A DNA stretch of 48,212 nt, taken from contig DAIRCY010000008.1 in NCBI GenBank assembly GCA_036796435.1, positions 1 through 48,212 of the forward strand. The letters run 5' to 3'. Position 1 is the stretch's first letter; every line of letters starts with the position of its first letter. The notes below the pieces were generated by a model. That model had not been told where the DNA came from. It saw nothing but the letters and a program-made list of their open reading frames with translations, and ran no database searches. Below, one piece after another: positions 1 through 7,774 of this stretch. Both the position numbers and the translations under genes were made by a program. The DNA is from JAJYVT01 sp036796435. GTDB taxonomy: Bacteria; Actinomycetota; Acidimicrobiia; Acidimicrobiales; RAAP-2.

Positions 1-135
1 CTCGCAAAGAACGGGCATGTCGTGCTCGCCGCGGGCTATGTGGCCATCACGTTGGTGTCCGGAATGGTCGCCGCGGCTCTCGGGATCGGTCTTGGCCGCG
101 TCCGCCGCGTCGCTGTCACGAGCAGTGCCCGATGA
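1..135 (+). CDS. crcB: Fluoride channel FluC/CrcB, C-terminal fragment (5' end outside window)
   Basis: Open from the first base in frame 1 to TGA at 133-135; the 44 visible residues are a hydrophobic helix (GYVAITLVSGMVAAALGIGL) and a short basic tail, as at the end of FluC/CrcB fluoride channels. The identification rests mainly on the next gene, a complete FluC that overlaps this one by ATGA (132-135). Tandem unequal crcB genes are common in actinobacteria, where the two products are thought to form a heterodimeric channel exporting fluoride across the cytoplasmic membrane. The N-terminus and any upstream fluoride riboswitch lie outside the window. Confidence 0.65.
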   Translation, partial: LAKNGHVVLAAGYVAITLVSGMVAAALGIGLGRVRRVAVTSSAR

Positions 136-509
136 TCACGGCCGTCTCCGCGCTCGTCGTGGCGCTGGCCGGCGGCGCCGGCGCGGTGGCCCGGTACCTC
201 CTCGACGGCGCCGTCCAAGACCGCACGTCGGGGTCGTTCCCCTTGGGAACCCTCGTGGTGAACGTCCTTGGATCCTTCCTGCTGGGGGTCTTCGCCGGGC
301 TCGACTGGTACCACGGGTTGGGCGGCCACCCCTCGGCCGTCCTCGAAACCGGCTTGTGTGGGGGCTTCACGACGTGGTCGACGGCGTCATGGGAGTCCAT
401 CCGTCTGCTCGAAACGGGCCGTGTGCGCCAGGCGGGGTTGCAGGCTGTGGGAGGCGTCTGTGTCGCCCTCCTCGCCGGGGCCGCAGGTATCGCCCTCGCG
501 TCGCTCTGA
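132..509 (+). CDS. crcB: Fluoride-specific ion channel FluC/CrcB
   Basis: A 125-residue protein of normal FluC length with four predicted membrane helices. Family hallmarks are visible: GAVARYLL near residue 17-24, GTLVVNVLGSFLLG around 39-52 with the pore Asn, and GLCGGFTTWSTASWES around 75-90, which holds the Phe/Thr/Ser track and the central sodium-site region. It lowers cytoplasmic fluoride by passive efflux as a dual-topology dimer. The ATG overlaps the stop of the preceding crcB fragment by four bases, which implies translational coupling and a two-subunit channel. Confidence 0.93.
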   Translation: MITAVSALVVALAGGAGAVARYLLDGAVQDRTSGSFPLGTLVVNVLGSFLLGVFAGLDWYHGLGGHPSAVLETGLCGGFTTWSTASWESIRLLETGRVRQAGLQAVGGVCVALLAGAAGIALASL

Positions 510-626
510 GGGGGCACGGCGGGAACGAGCGACTCGAAGTTTGCGCCCCGCAAGCGAGTAGGGCGCCCGAGCCTCGGGTACCGCCGTAGGGACGGCATTC
601 GCGCCGCTGCCTGCTGCTGCTCTGCC

Positions 627-647
627 GCCCGCCCCGATACGGCGGGC
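627..647. other. GC-rich hairpin between crcB and the ThDP enzyme gene
   Basis: The 252-base gap 510-761 holds no convincing gene. It contains a perfect 7-bp stem (GCCCGCC at 627-633 with GGCGGGC at 641-647, loop 634-640) and smaller stems near 586-599. There is no T-run, so it could be an actinobacterial-type terminator for the crcB pair or simply GC-rich spacer. Confidence 0.25.
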
Positions 648-761
648 AGACCCGTTCCCAGCGAAGAGAAGAAGAAAGAGCTGAGGAACGAGGCGCCAGC
701 AACGGCAGGACGCCGACGGTCGCCATACCGATCAACCCACACACGGAAGTGAGGAAGCCCG

Positions 762-2498
762 ATGCCACAGGTAGCGGTGAAGATGCTCGAGCGGCTGCGG
801 GAGTGGGGCGTACACCGGATCTTCGGCTATCCCGGTGACGGCATCAACGGGTTCCTCGGCGCCCTCGAAGAAGTCGGCGACGACCCGTTCTTCGTGCAGA
901 CGCGTCACGAGGAGATGGCCGCCTTCATGGCGTGCGCCCACGCCAAGTTCACCGGGGAGATCGGCGCCTGCATGGCGACGTCGGGCCCGGGAGCGATCCA
1001 CCTCATCAACGGGCTGTACGACGCCAAGCTCGACCTCCAGGTCCTGTTCAAGGACGTCGGGGGTTTCGTGTCGACGGTGATGGACCGGTACTCGGCACGT
1101 CACGTGCTCGACCGTGCGATGAAGTCGGCCCTGACCGAGCGCAGGCCGGCCATCGTCATCGTCCCCGAAGACGTCCAGGAGTCCGAGTACTCCGACCCGC
1201 CCCGCACCCACGGCGCCACCTTCACGAGCGTCGGGTGGAGCCAGCCCCACATGGTCCCCGACGAGAGGCTGTTGAAGGAGGCCGCGCAGATCCTCAACGA
1301 GGGCCAGCGAGTGGCGATGCTCATCGGCCAAGGTGCGCGCAAGGCCGCCGCGGAGGTGGTGGAGACGGCGGAACTGCTCGGCGCGGGCGTCGCGAAGGCC
1401 CTCCTCGGAAAGGACGTCATCCCCGACACGCTGCCCTTCTCCACGGGAGGTGTGGGGCTGCTCGGGACCGAACCCTCCCACAAGATGCTGTCGCACTGCG
1501 ACACCCTGTTCATGATCGGGACGTCGTTCCCCTACACCGAGTGGCTCCCGCCGGAAGGGCAGGCACGCTGCGTCGAGATCGACATCGACGGCTCCCTGAT
1601 CGGCGTCCGCTACCCGAACGACGTGTCTCTCGTCGGGGACGCGAAGGACACCCTGAAGGCGCTCATCCCCCTCCTCGAACGCAAGTCGGACCGAGCCTGG
1701 CGCCAGAAGATCGTGAGGGAGGTCGAGGTCTGGAACCGGGTGCTCGACGACCGGGCGCAGCAAAAGGGCGACCCGGTCAATCCCCAGTACGTGTTCTGGG
1801 AGCTGAACAAGCGCCTGCCTGACCACGCCATCTTCACCTCGGACTCGGGTTCGGCGACCAACTGGTACGCCCGGTACATCAAGCTGCGCGAGGGGATGCA
1901 GGGGTCCCTCTCGGGGACGCTTGCGACCATGGTGCCGGGTGTGCCCTATGCGATCGGCGCCAAGTTCGCCTTCCCCGAGCGGCCCGTCATCGCATTCACC
2001 GGCGACGGCGCGTTCGAGATGCTCGGGATGAACGAGCTCCTGACCGTGAAGCACTACCAGAAGCAGCTCTGCGAGAAGAACCCGACCCTCATCTTCGCCG
2101 TGCTCGTGAACGAGGACCTGAACCAGGTCTCTTACGAGCAACGTGTGCTCTCCGGGGACCCGAAGAACCCGGAGACCCAGAAGGTCCCCTACGTCCCCGC
2201 GGCGGCCTTCGCCCGGCTGTTGGGGTTCGAGGGCATCAAGGTCGACCGCCCTGAGGACGTGGCTCCCGCCTGGGAGCGCGCCCTGCACGCCGACGGCCCG
2301 GTCCTCATCGAGTTCGTGACCGACCCGCAGATCCCGCCTCTGCCCCCCCACGTGCGTCCGCACATGCTGAAGGAGACGTTGATCGCCCTTGCCAAGGGTG
2401 ACGAGACAGCAAGAGGCATCGCGCTGAAGGGCTTCAAGGGCAAGTGGTCCGAGTTCGCCGAGCACGCGAAGGAGCTCCTGCCGGGAGACCACGGTTGA
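762..2498 (+). CDS. Thiamine-diphosphate-dependent pyruvate oxidase/acetolactate synthase-like enzyme, possibly damaged by an internal deletion
   Basis: 578 residues with the PoxB/IlvB fold: PYR domain (about 1-140) with the cofactor-activating Glu in QTRHEEMAAF, central FAD/DHS-like domain (about 190-320), and PP domain with the ThDP motif GDGAFEML ... VLVNEDLNQV (about 410-455). Relatives act on pyruvate, giving acetate or acetyl-phosphate plus CO2, or acetolactate. ATG is preceded by GAGGAA at good spacing. Oddity: after GLYDAKLD (residue 91, base 1034) the sequence jumps to LQVLFKDV. As I recall family members, about 25 residues (roughly HxPVVAIVGQ ... QQEVD) lie between, including a core strand of the PYR domain. 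The loss is in frame and lies at a TCGACC sequence likely to recur in the missing part, so it is either a real deletion or an assembly collapse. The gene overlaps the next by TTGA. Confidence 0.85.
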   Translation: MPQVAVKMLERLREWGVHRIFGYPGDGINGFLGALEEVGDDPFFVQTRHEEMAAFMACAHAKFTGEIGACMATSGPGAIHLINGLYDAKLDLQVLFKDVGGFVSTVMDRYSARHVLDRAMKSALTERRPAIVIVPEDVQESEYSDPPRTHGATFTSVGWSQPHMVPDERLLKEAAQILNEGQRVAMLIGQGARKAAAEVVETAELLGAGVAKALLGKDVIPDTLPFSTGGVGLLGTEPSHKMLSHCDTLFMIGTSFPYTEWLPPEGQARCVEIDIDGSLIGVRYPNDVSLVGDAKDTLKALIPLLERKSDRAWRQKIVREVEVWNRVLDDRAQQKGDPVNPQYVFWELNKRLPDHAIFTSDSGSATNWYARYIKLREGMQGSLSGTLATMVPGVPYAIGAKFAFPERPVIAFTGDGAFEMLGMNELLTVKHYQKQLCEKNPTLIFAVLVNEDLNQVSYEQRVLSGDPKNPETQKVPYVPAAAFARLLGFEGIKVDRPEDVAPAWERALHADGPVLIEFVTDPQIPPLPPHVRPHMLKETLIALAKGDETARGIALKGFKGKWSEFAEHAKELLPGDHG

Positions 2499-5400
2499 CC
2501 GACACCATCGACACCACCGACACCATCGAGTCCGCGGTCAAGCGCCGGCGCACCGGCGGTGTCTGGCGGCCGGTCCGAGAGGTCCCCTCCAAGCCCGCTC
2601 CGTCGATGGCGGTCGGCATGGTGGGCAGGGAAGCGATCGACGTGGCCGGCCTCCATCAGGCGCTCCGCCAAGAGGTCGAGGGGGAGGTCCGGTTCGACGC
2701 GGCCGCAGTCGCCATGTACGCGAACGACGCGTCGAACTTCCATCAGGTGCCGATCGGGGTCGTCCTGCCGAAGACGCTGGACGACGTCGTCACCACCCAC
2801 CGGATCTGTGCGAGATACGGCGCCCCGATCTGCAACCGCGGCGGCGGGACCAGCCTGTCGGGAGAGACCGTCAACTACGCGGTCATCATCGACAACTCCA
2901 AACACCTGACCGCCATCGGCCCCACCGACGTCGAGCGGCGGCTCGTCACGGTCGAGCCCGGAGCGATCAACGAGCAGGTGAACGTGCACACGGGCAAGCA
3001 CGACCTCGTCTTCGGCCCCGACCCGTCCTCGCACTCTCGCTGCACGATCGGCGGCAACCTCGGCAACAATTCCTGCGGCGTCCACTCCGTGCAGTCCCAG
3101 CTCTACGGACCCGGCCCACGGACGTCGGACAACGTCCTCGCCATGGAGGTCTGCACCTACGAAGGCGAGCGGTTCTGGGTCGGCGTCGGCGAAGAAGAGG
3201 ACCTCGACCGGATCATTGCGTCGGGGGGCCGCAAGGGCGAGATCTACGCCCGGCTCCGAGACCTGCGGGACCGCTACGCGGACGCGATCCGCTCCGGATA
3301 CCAAGACGTGGCCACGCTCCCCCGCCGGGTGTCGGGGTACAACCTCGACGAGCTCCTCCCCGAGAAGGGCTTCAACGTCGCAAGGGCCCTCGTCGGGACC
3401 GAAAGCACCTGCGCGACGGCGCTCCAGGTGACGCTCATGCTCACCCCGGCGCTCATCGAGCGCACCCTCGTCACCGTTGCCTACCCCGACATCTGCAGCG
3501 CCGGGGACGTCGTCCAGGAGATCATCGACCGGTTCAAGCCGATCGGGCTCGAGGCGGTGGACGACATCCTGATCCAGGACCAGCAGGCCCTCGCGATGAA
3601 CGTGCAGGATCTCGAGGAGCTCCCCCAGAAGGGGAAGGCCTGGCTGATGGTCCAGTTCGGCGCCAAGACGGCCGAAGAGTCCGAAGCCCAGGCCGCAGCC
3701 TTCGTGGCGTGGCTGGCGGAGCACGGCACGGAGCGGGAGCGCATCCGGGTCATGAAGAGCGTCCAGGAGGGCGGCAACAGCGAGGACCTTTGGGAGATCC
3801 GCGAGGCGGGCCTCGGATCGACCGCCTTCCCGCCAGACGGGAAGGACCACTGGCCGGGGTGGGAAGACTCCGCTGTCCCGCCTCCCAGGGTGGGCGACTA
3901 CCTGCGCGACCTGAAGAAGCTCTACGAACGCTACGACCTGCGCGGCGCGTTCTACGGACACCTGGGGCAGGGCTGCATCCACTCGCGGGTGAGCTTCGAG
4001 CTGCGGAGCAAGGAGGGCGTCCGGTCGTACCGGAACTTCCTCGAGGACGCGGCAGACCTCGTCGTCTCCTACGGGGGCACCCTGTCGGGCGAGCACGGCG
4101 ACGGCCAGCAGCGCGCCGAGCTCCTGGAGAAGCAGTTCGGCCCCGAGCTGCTCCAGGCGATGCGCGAGTTCAAGCTGATCTGGGACCCCCAGTGGAAGAT
4201 GAACCCCGGCAAGGTCGTCGACCCCTACCGCGTCGACGAGGACCTGAAGCTGGGCCCGGACTACAACCCGCGCCGGTCGCCCGTGAAGTTCAGCTACAAG
4301 CAGGACGACGGGGACTTCGCCCACGCGGCCCTGCGGTGCGTCGGCGTCGGCAAGTGCCGGGTCCCAGAGGCCAGCCAGACGATGTGCCCGAGCTTCCAGG
4401 TCACCCGCACAGAGCAGCACTCGACCCGCGGACGAGCCCGGCTGCTCTTCGAGATGTTGCGCGGCGAGGTGATCACCGACGGCTGGAAGTCGAAGGAGGT
4501 GTTCGAGGCGCTCGACCTGTGCCTGGCCTGCAAGGGCTGCACCAACGACTGCCCGGTCAACGTCGACATGCCGACCTACAAGGCGGAGTTCCTCTACCAC
4601 CACTACAAGTCACCCACGCGCAACCGGCCGCGACATGCCTACGCCTTCGGGTTCATCGACAAGGGGGCGCGCCTCGCGTCGGTCTTTCCGGAGCTCGCCA
4701 ACTTCGTCACCCAGACGCCCGGCCTCCGGGCGGTGGCGAAGCTCGCAGCGGGGATCGACCGGCACCGCTCGCTGCCCCCGTTCGCTCCGATGCCGCTCCA
4801 GGAGTGGTTCCGCCGGCGCGGCGGGACCACCCAACCGCACGGGCGCCCGGTCGTCCTGTTCCCCGACACCTTCAACAACTACCTGCACACCCACGTGGGG
4901 GTGGCGTGCGTCGAGGCGATCGAGGAAGCCGGGTGGCAGGTCGTGATGCCCGAGGGCCACGTCTGCTGTGGACGACCCCTCTACGACTACGGGTTCCTGG
5001 ACGCGGCCGAGCGGTACCTGCGGCGCCTCATCGCCGTCCTCGCCCCCTACGCCCGCGAGGGGATCCCGATCGTGGGCATGGAGCCGAGCTGCCTTGCGGT
5101 GCTGCGTGACGAGCTCACCAAGATGCTGCCCCACGACGACGATGCCCAGCGGATCGCCGACCATGCCATGCACTTCGGCGACTTCTTCGAGCGCTACGAC
5201 ATCTCCCTCCCCCGCATCGACGCACCCGCCCTCTTGTGGGGCCACTGTCACCACCGAGCCACCGGGGGGATCGACCCCGAAGAGCACGCGTTGTCCGCGA
5301 TGGGACTCGACGTGGAGCCGCTCTCGGGCGGCTGCTGCGGCCTGGCGGGCTCCTGGGGCTTCGAGGACGGGAAGTACGCGATCTCGATGGCATGCGGCGA

Positions 5401-5746
5401 ACAGGCGCTCCTGCCACGGGTCCGCGAGGCCACTTCTTCGACGGTGGTCGTGGCGAACGGCTTCTCCTGCAAGACCCAGATCGAGCAGGCCAAGGTCGGA
5501 CGCCGCGCACTCCACCTCGCCGAGGTGATCGCCCTCGCCCGCTCCTCTCGCTGGAGCCCTTCCCTTGGAGGACTGCCCGAGGCGGCGGTACCCGTTCGGC
5601 GGCCCACCCCGCCCTTGGCGCGCCGCGTGGCGCGTACGGCAGGGCCGGCCGTGGTCGCAATCACCGCCGCAGCCGCCACCGCCGCCGCCGCGGGCGCGGC
5701 CGCCGCAGCCGCCACCGCCGCACTCCGAACCCGCCGCGCGGGCTGA
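2495..5746 (+). CDS. FAD-linked 2-hydroxyacid (lactate/glycolate-type) dehydrogenase fused to Fe-S and CCG domains
   Basis: About 1083 residues from TTG 2495, which overlaps the preceding stop (TTGA) behind GGGAG. ATG 2606 and GTG 2444 are alternatives. Domain order: FAD_binding_4 (about 80-260, with GGGTSLSGE), FAD-oxidase C-terminal domain (to about 570), two iron-sulfur cysteine clusters (CVGVGKC near 614; CLACKGCTNDCP near 675), then two CCG modules (VCCGRP near 823, GGCCGLAGSWGFE near 945). Such GlcD+GlcF-like fusions oxidise D-lactate, glycolate or other 2-hydroxyacids and pass electrons to the respiratory chain. Coupling to the ThDP enzyme suggests lactate to pyruvate to acetate, which is inference. 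Oddities: a 9-bp in-frame tandem repeat right after the start (TDTIDTTDTI), and an Ala-rich C-terminal tail (last ~35 residues) that could be a membrane helix or mere low complexity. Confidence 0.88.
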   Translation: MTDTIDTTDTIESAVKRRRTGGVWRPVREVPSKPAPSMAVGMVGREAIDVAGLHQALRQEVEGEVRFDAAAVAMYANDASNFHQVPIGVVLPKTLDDVVTTHRICARYGAPICNRGGGTSLSGETVNYAVIIDNSKHLTAIGPTDVERRLVTVEPGAINEQVNVHTGKHDLVFGPDPSSHSRCTIGGNLGNNSCGVHSVQSQLYGPGPRTSDNVLAMEVCTYEGERFWVGVGEEEDLDRIIASGGRKGEIYARLRDLRDRYADAIRSGYQDVATLPRRVSGYNLDELLPEKGFNVARALVGTESTCATALQVTLMLTPALIERTLVTVAYPDICSAGDVVQEIIDRFKPIGLEAVDDILIQDQQALAMNVQDLEELPQKGKAWLMVQFGAKTAEESEAQAAAFVAWLAEHGTERERIRVMKSVQEGGNSEDLWEIREAGLGSTAFPPDGKDHWPGWEDSAVPPPRVGDYLRDLKKLYERYDLRGAFYGHLGQGCIHSRVSFELRSKEGVRSYRNFLEDAADLVVSYGGTLSGEHGDGQQRAELLEKQFGPELLQAMREFKLIWDPQWKMNPGKVVDPYRVDEDLKLGPDYNPRRSPVKFSYKQDDGDFAHAALRCVGVGKCRVPEASQTMCPSFQVTRTEQHSTRGRARLLFEMLRGEVITDGWKSKEVFEALDLCLACKGCTNDCPVNVDMPTYKAEFLYHHYKSPTRNRPRHAYAFGFIDKGARLASVFPELANFVTQTPGLRAVAKLAAGIDRHRSLPPFAPMPLQEWFRRRGGTTQPHGRPVVLFPDTFNNYLHTHVGVACVEAIEEAGWQVVMPEGHVCCGRPLYDYGFLDAAERYLRRLIAVLAPYAREGIPIVGMEPSCLAVLRDELTKMLPHDDDAQRIADHAMHFGDFFERYDISLPRIDAPALLWGHCHHRATGGIDPEEHALSAMGLDVEPLSGGCCGLAGSWGFEDGKYAISMACGEQALLPRVREATSSTVVVANGFSCKTQIEQAKVGRRALHLAEVIALARSSRWSPSLGGLPEAAVPVRRPTPPLARRVARTAGPAVVAITAAAATAAAAGAAAAAATAALRTRRAG

Positions 5747-5834
5747 GCACACGACTGCGCGCGATGGCCGGTACGGCCGGTAACGTCGTCGCCGGAGGGG
5801 ACCCTACCTATCGGCAAGGCCGGAGGAGAGGTCG

Positions 5835-7052
5835 GTGAACCTTCCGCCACGCGCACTGCTTCTTTCGGGGTCGCTCGGCCTCGGTCACGAGATGCTGGTG
5901 CGCAGCTGCGCCGCGCTGCTCGAGGAACGGGGATGGCGCGCAGAGAGCCTCGACTGCATGGGACTCCTCGGACGCCGATGCGGGGCAGCGGGCCAGCGCC
6001 TCTTCACCCGCACCATCCGCGCACTCCCCGGCGCCTACGACGCGCTGCACTTCGCCCATCTGCGAACCGGCAGCCCGCTCGCACGGGCGCTCGACACCAG
6101 CGCGTCGTCCCGACTCGTCCCGGTGTTGCAGGGAAGGCTCGATCGGGAGCCCGCACAGCTCGTGCTGAGCGTCTTTGCGACCGGCGCCTCGGCGGCAGCA
6201 AAGTTGCGCCGCACCAAGCGGATCGATGCGCCCTGCGTGGTTCTCTGCACGGACGTGACGTTGCACCGGCTGTGGGTGCAGCCGGGGACGGACCTCTTCC
6301 TTGCGACCTCTCCGGCCGCTGCCGCTTCTGTCCGCCGATACCTGCCGCGGGCGAACGTGGCCGTCATCCCGCCTCCTGTGCGTCCGGCGTTCTACGCGGC
6401 CCCGACGAGGGAGAAGGCGCGGGCAGAGCTCGGCCTTCCCCTCGAGGAGCCATGCGTCCTCCTGATCGACAGCGGATGGGGGTTCGGGCCGCTCGAAGCC
6501 CGCGTCGCCGCCCTCGCCGGTGCCGGGGTGCACGTCCTTGCGGTCGCCGGTCGCCAGCGGGAGGTCGAGGGTCGCTTCAGGGCGCTTGCGCGGCGCGACG
6601 AGCACGTGCACCCCTTCGGCTTCGTCGACAACGTCCCCGAACTGATGGCCGCCTCCGACGTGGTCATCGCCCTGCCGGGGGCGACCACCTGCAGCGAGGC
6701 GAAGGTCGTGGGACGCCCCCTCGTCCTCCTCGACGCCATGCCCGGGCACGGCCGGGAGAACCTTCTCCACGAGCTCGAGGCGGGCACCGCTCGGGTCTCC
6801 GGCCCAGAGCCCGGCGACCTCGTCGGGGCCGTGCTGGCGCTCCTCGACGACGCACCGACGCTGCCCGTCCGCCGCGCGCCCCGATGGGAGCCCGCCTTCG
6901 TCGAGGCACTGGCTCGTGTCGGCGTCGAGCTGCGACCGCAAGAGACGACGGAGCCGGTGGGCCTGCGACTGCCCGTTGCGGACGGTTCCGCCGTGGGCGA
7001 CCGTACTCCCGAGACGAGCCTTGTCCAACCTGGGCCAGGCGCAAGAACGTGA
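5835..7052 (+). CDS. MGDG synthase/GT28-like glycosyltransferase
   Basis: 405 residues from GTG 5835 with a strong GGAGGAGAGG ribosome site. The N-terminal part (LLLSGSLGLGHEMLVRSCAA) matches the MGDG-synthase-type domain with its GxGH loop. The C-terminal half has a GT-B nucleotide-sugar fold (LLIDSGWGFG, HPFGFVDNVPELMAASDVVI, LPGATTCSEAK, and a Pro-Gly-His-Gly loop). Family members transfer Glc, Gal or GlcNAc to diacylglycerol, other lipids or lipid II at the inner face of the membrane. It ends 10 bases before an HpnJ-type gene, so the acceptor may be a hopanoid or other lipid; that is inferred from context. The acceptor and sugar cannot be read from sequence. Confidence 0.82.
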   Translation: MNLPPRALLLSGSLGLGHEMLVRSCAALLEERGWRAESLDCMGLLGRRCGAAGQRLFTRTIRALPGAYDALHFAHLRTGSPLARALDTSASSRLVPVLQGRLDREPAQLVLSVFATGASAAAKLRRTKRIDAPCVVLCTDVTLHRLWVQPGTDLFLATSPAAAASVRRYLPRANVAVIPPPVRPAFYAAPTREKARAELGLPLEEPCVLLIDSGWGFGPLEARVAALAGAGVHVLAVAGRQREVEGRFRALARRDEHVHPFGFVDNVPELMAASDVVIALPGATTCSEAKVVGRPLVLLDAMPGHGRENLLHELEAGTARVSGPEPGDLVGAVLALLDDAPTLPVRRAPRWEPAFVEALARVGVELRPQETTEPVGLRLPVADGSAVGDRTPETSLVQPGPGART

Positions 7053-7062
7053 GGTCGAACTG

Positions 7063-7611
7063 ATGCGAACCCTCTTCCTCAACCCACCCTCGTACGAGGG
7101 GTTCGACGGGGGCGCCGGCGCCCGCTACCAGGCCAAGCGGGAGATCCGCTCGTACTGGTACCCGACCTGGCTCGCGCAGCCCGCCGCCATCGTGCCCGAC
7201 AGCCTCCTCGTGGACGCTCCCCCGGCGGGCCTCTCGACGGCCGACGTGGTGCCGCTCGCCTCGGGTCACGACCTCGCCGTGCTCCACACGTCGTCGCCGA
7301 GCTTCCGAGGCGACGTCCGGGTCGCCGAGGCGATGAAGGAGGCCAACCCCGATCTGCTCCTCGGCTTCGTCGGGGCGAAGGTGGCGGTCGAGCCGGAGCG
7401 GTCCCTGATCGCGTCGAACGCGATCGACTTCGTGGCGCGCGAGGAGTTCGACTTCACGATCGCAGAGATCGCCGAGGGGCGGCCGCTCGAAGGAGTCACG
7501 GGCATCAGCTTCCGCACGCCGTCGGGTTCCATCGCCCACAACCCGGATCGGCCCGTACTCGAGGACATGGACCGGTTGCCTTTCGTGACGCCGATCTACC
7601 GGCGGGACCTC
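7063..7611 (+). pseudogene. hpnJ: HpnJ-type radical SAM protein, 5' part (interrupted by scaffold gap)
   Basis: 183 codons from ATG 7063 to the N-run, coding for the N-terminal cobalamin-binding-like domain (MRTLFLNPPSYEGFDGG, LLGFVGAKVAVEPE, FVTPIYRRDL). The reading frame resumes exactly at 7775 (DPRNYAIGYMLHPY). Removing 7612-7774 would join the halves into a 480-residue protein, the normal size for HpnJ. I therefore regard it as an intact gene broken by scaffolding rather than a biological pseudogene. HpnJ acts with HpnI and HpnK in making the cyclitol ether of bacteriohopanetetrol. Ten bases separate it from the upstream glycosyltransferase, implying one transcript. Confidence 0.8.
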
Positions 7612-7621
7612 NNNNNNNNNN
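7612..7621. other. Scaffold gap (10 Ns) inside hpnJ
   Basis: A run of ten unknown bases. The last 11 bases before it (GGCGGGACCTC, 7601-7611) recur at 7764-7774, where the hpnJ frame resumes. The intervening bases after the gap are foreign to hpnJ. The true distance here is probably zero and the join is an artefact. Confidence 0.95.
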
Positions 7622-7723
7622 GTTGTTGAACGTGCTGCGGATGTGGGCGTGCCCGTGCGCGACGTTCTTCCGCTCCTTGCGGCGCACCTTCTTGGTGGCC
7701 GCGGTTCGGCTCCTCGGCGGCAT
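7622..7723 (-). pseudogene. rpsK: Ribosomal protein uS11 (RpsK), first 34 codons, misplaced by assembly
   Basis: On the minus strand, ATG at 7723 opens 34 codons beginning MPPRSRTAATKKVRRKERKN and ending HGHAHIRSTFNN, the well-conserved actinobacterial N-terminus of uS11. It then runs into the N gap. Bases 7724-7763 would be the rpsK upstream region, with GGAAG before the ATG. No other ribosomal protein gene is near, and the fragment sits inside hpnJ between copies of an 11-bp repeat, so a chimeric contig end is the simplest explanation. The real rpsK should lie in the rpsM-rpsK-rpsD-rpoA operon elsewhere. Confidence 0.85.
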
Positions 7724-7774
7724 CTGCTTCCTATCTGCTGAGGTGGTCGGTCCGCCGCCTCCGGGCGGGACCTC

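Noticed and set aside
510..761. Fluoride riboswitch after crcB
   Set aside because: It would be expected upstream of the first crcB, outside the window, and I see no crcB-motif consensus here.
732..2492. 586-codon minus-strand open frame opposite the ThDP enzyme
   Set aside because: Shadow frame; composition rich in Val/Asp/His/Arg typical of antisense reading, no domains.
2189..4603. 804-codon minus-strand open frame opposite the FAD/Fe-S gene
   Set aside because: Antisense shadow of high-GC coding sequence; it overlaps clear domains on the plus strand and has no recognisable motifs of its own.
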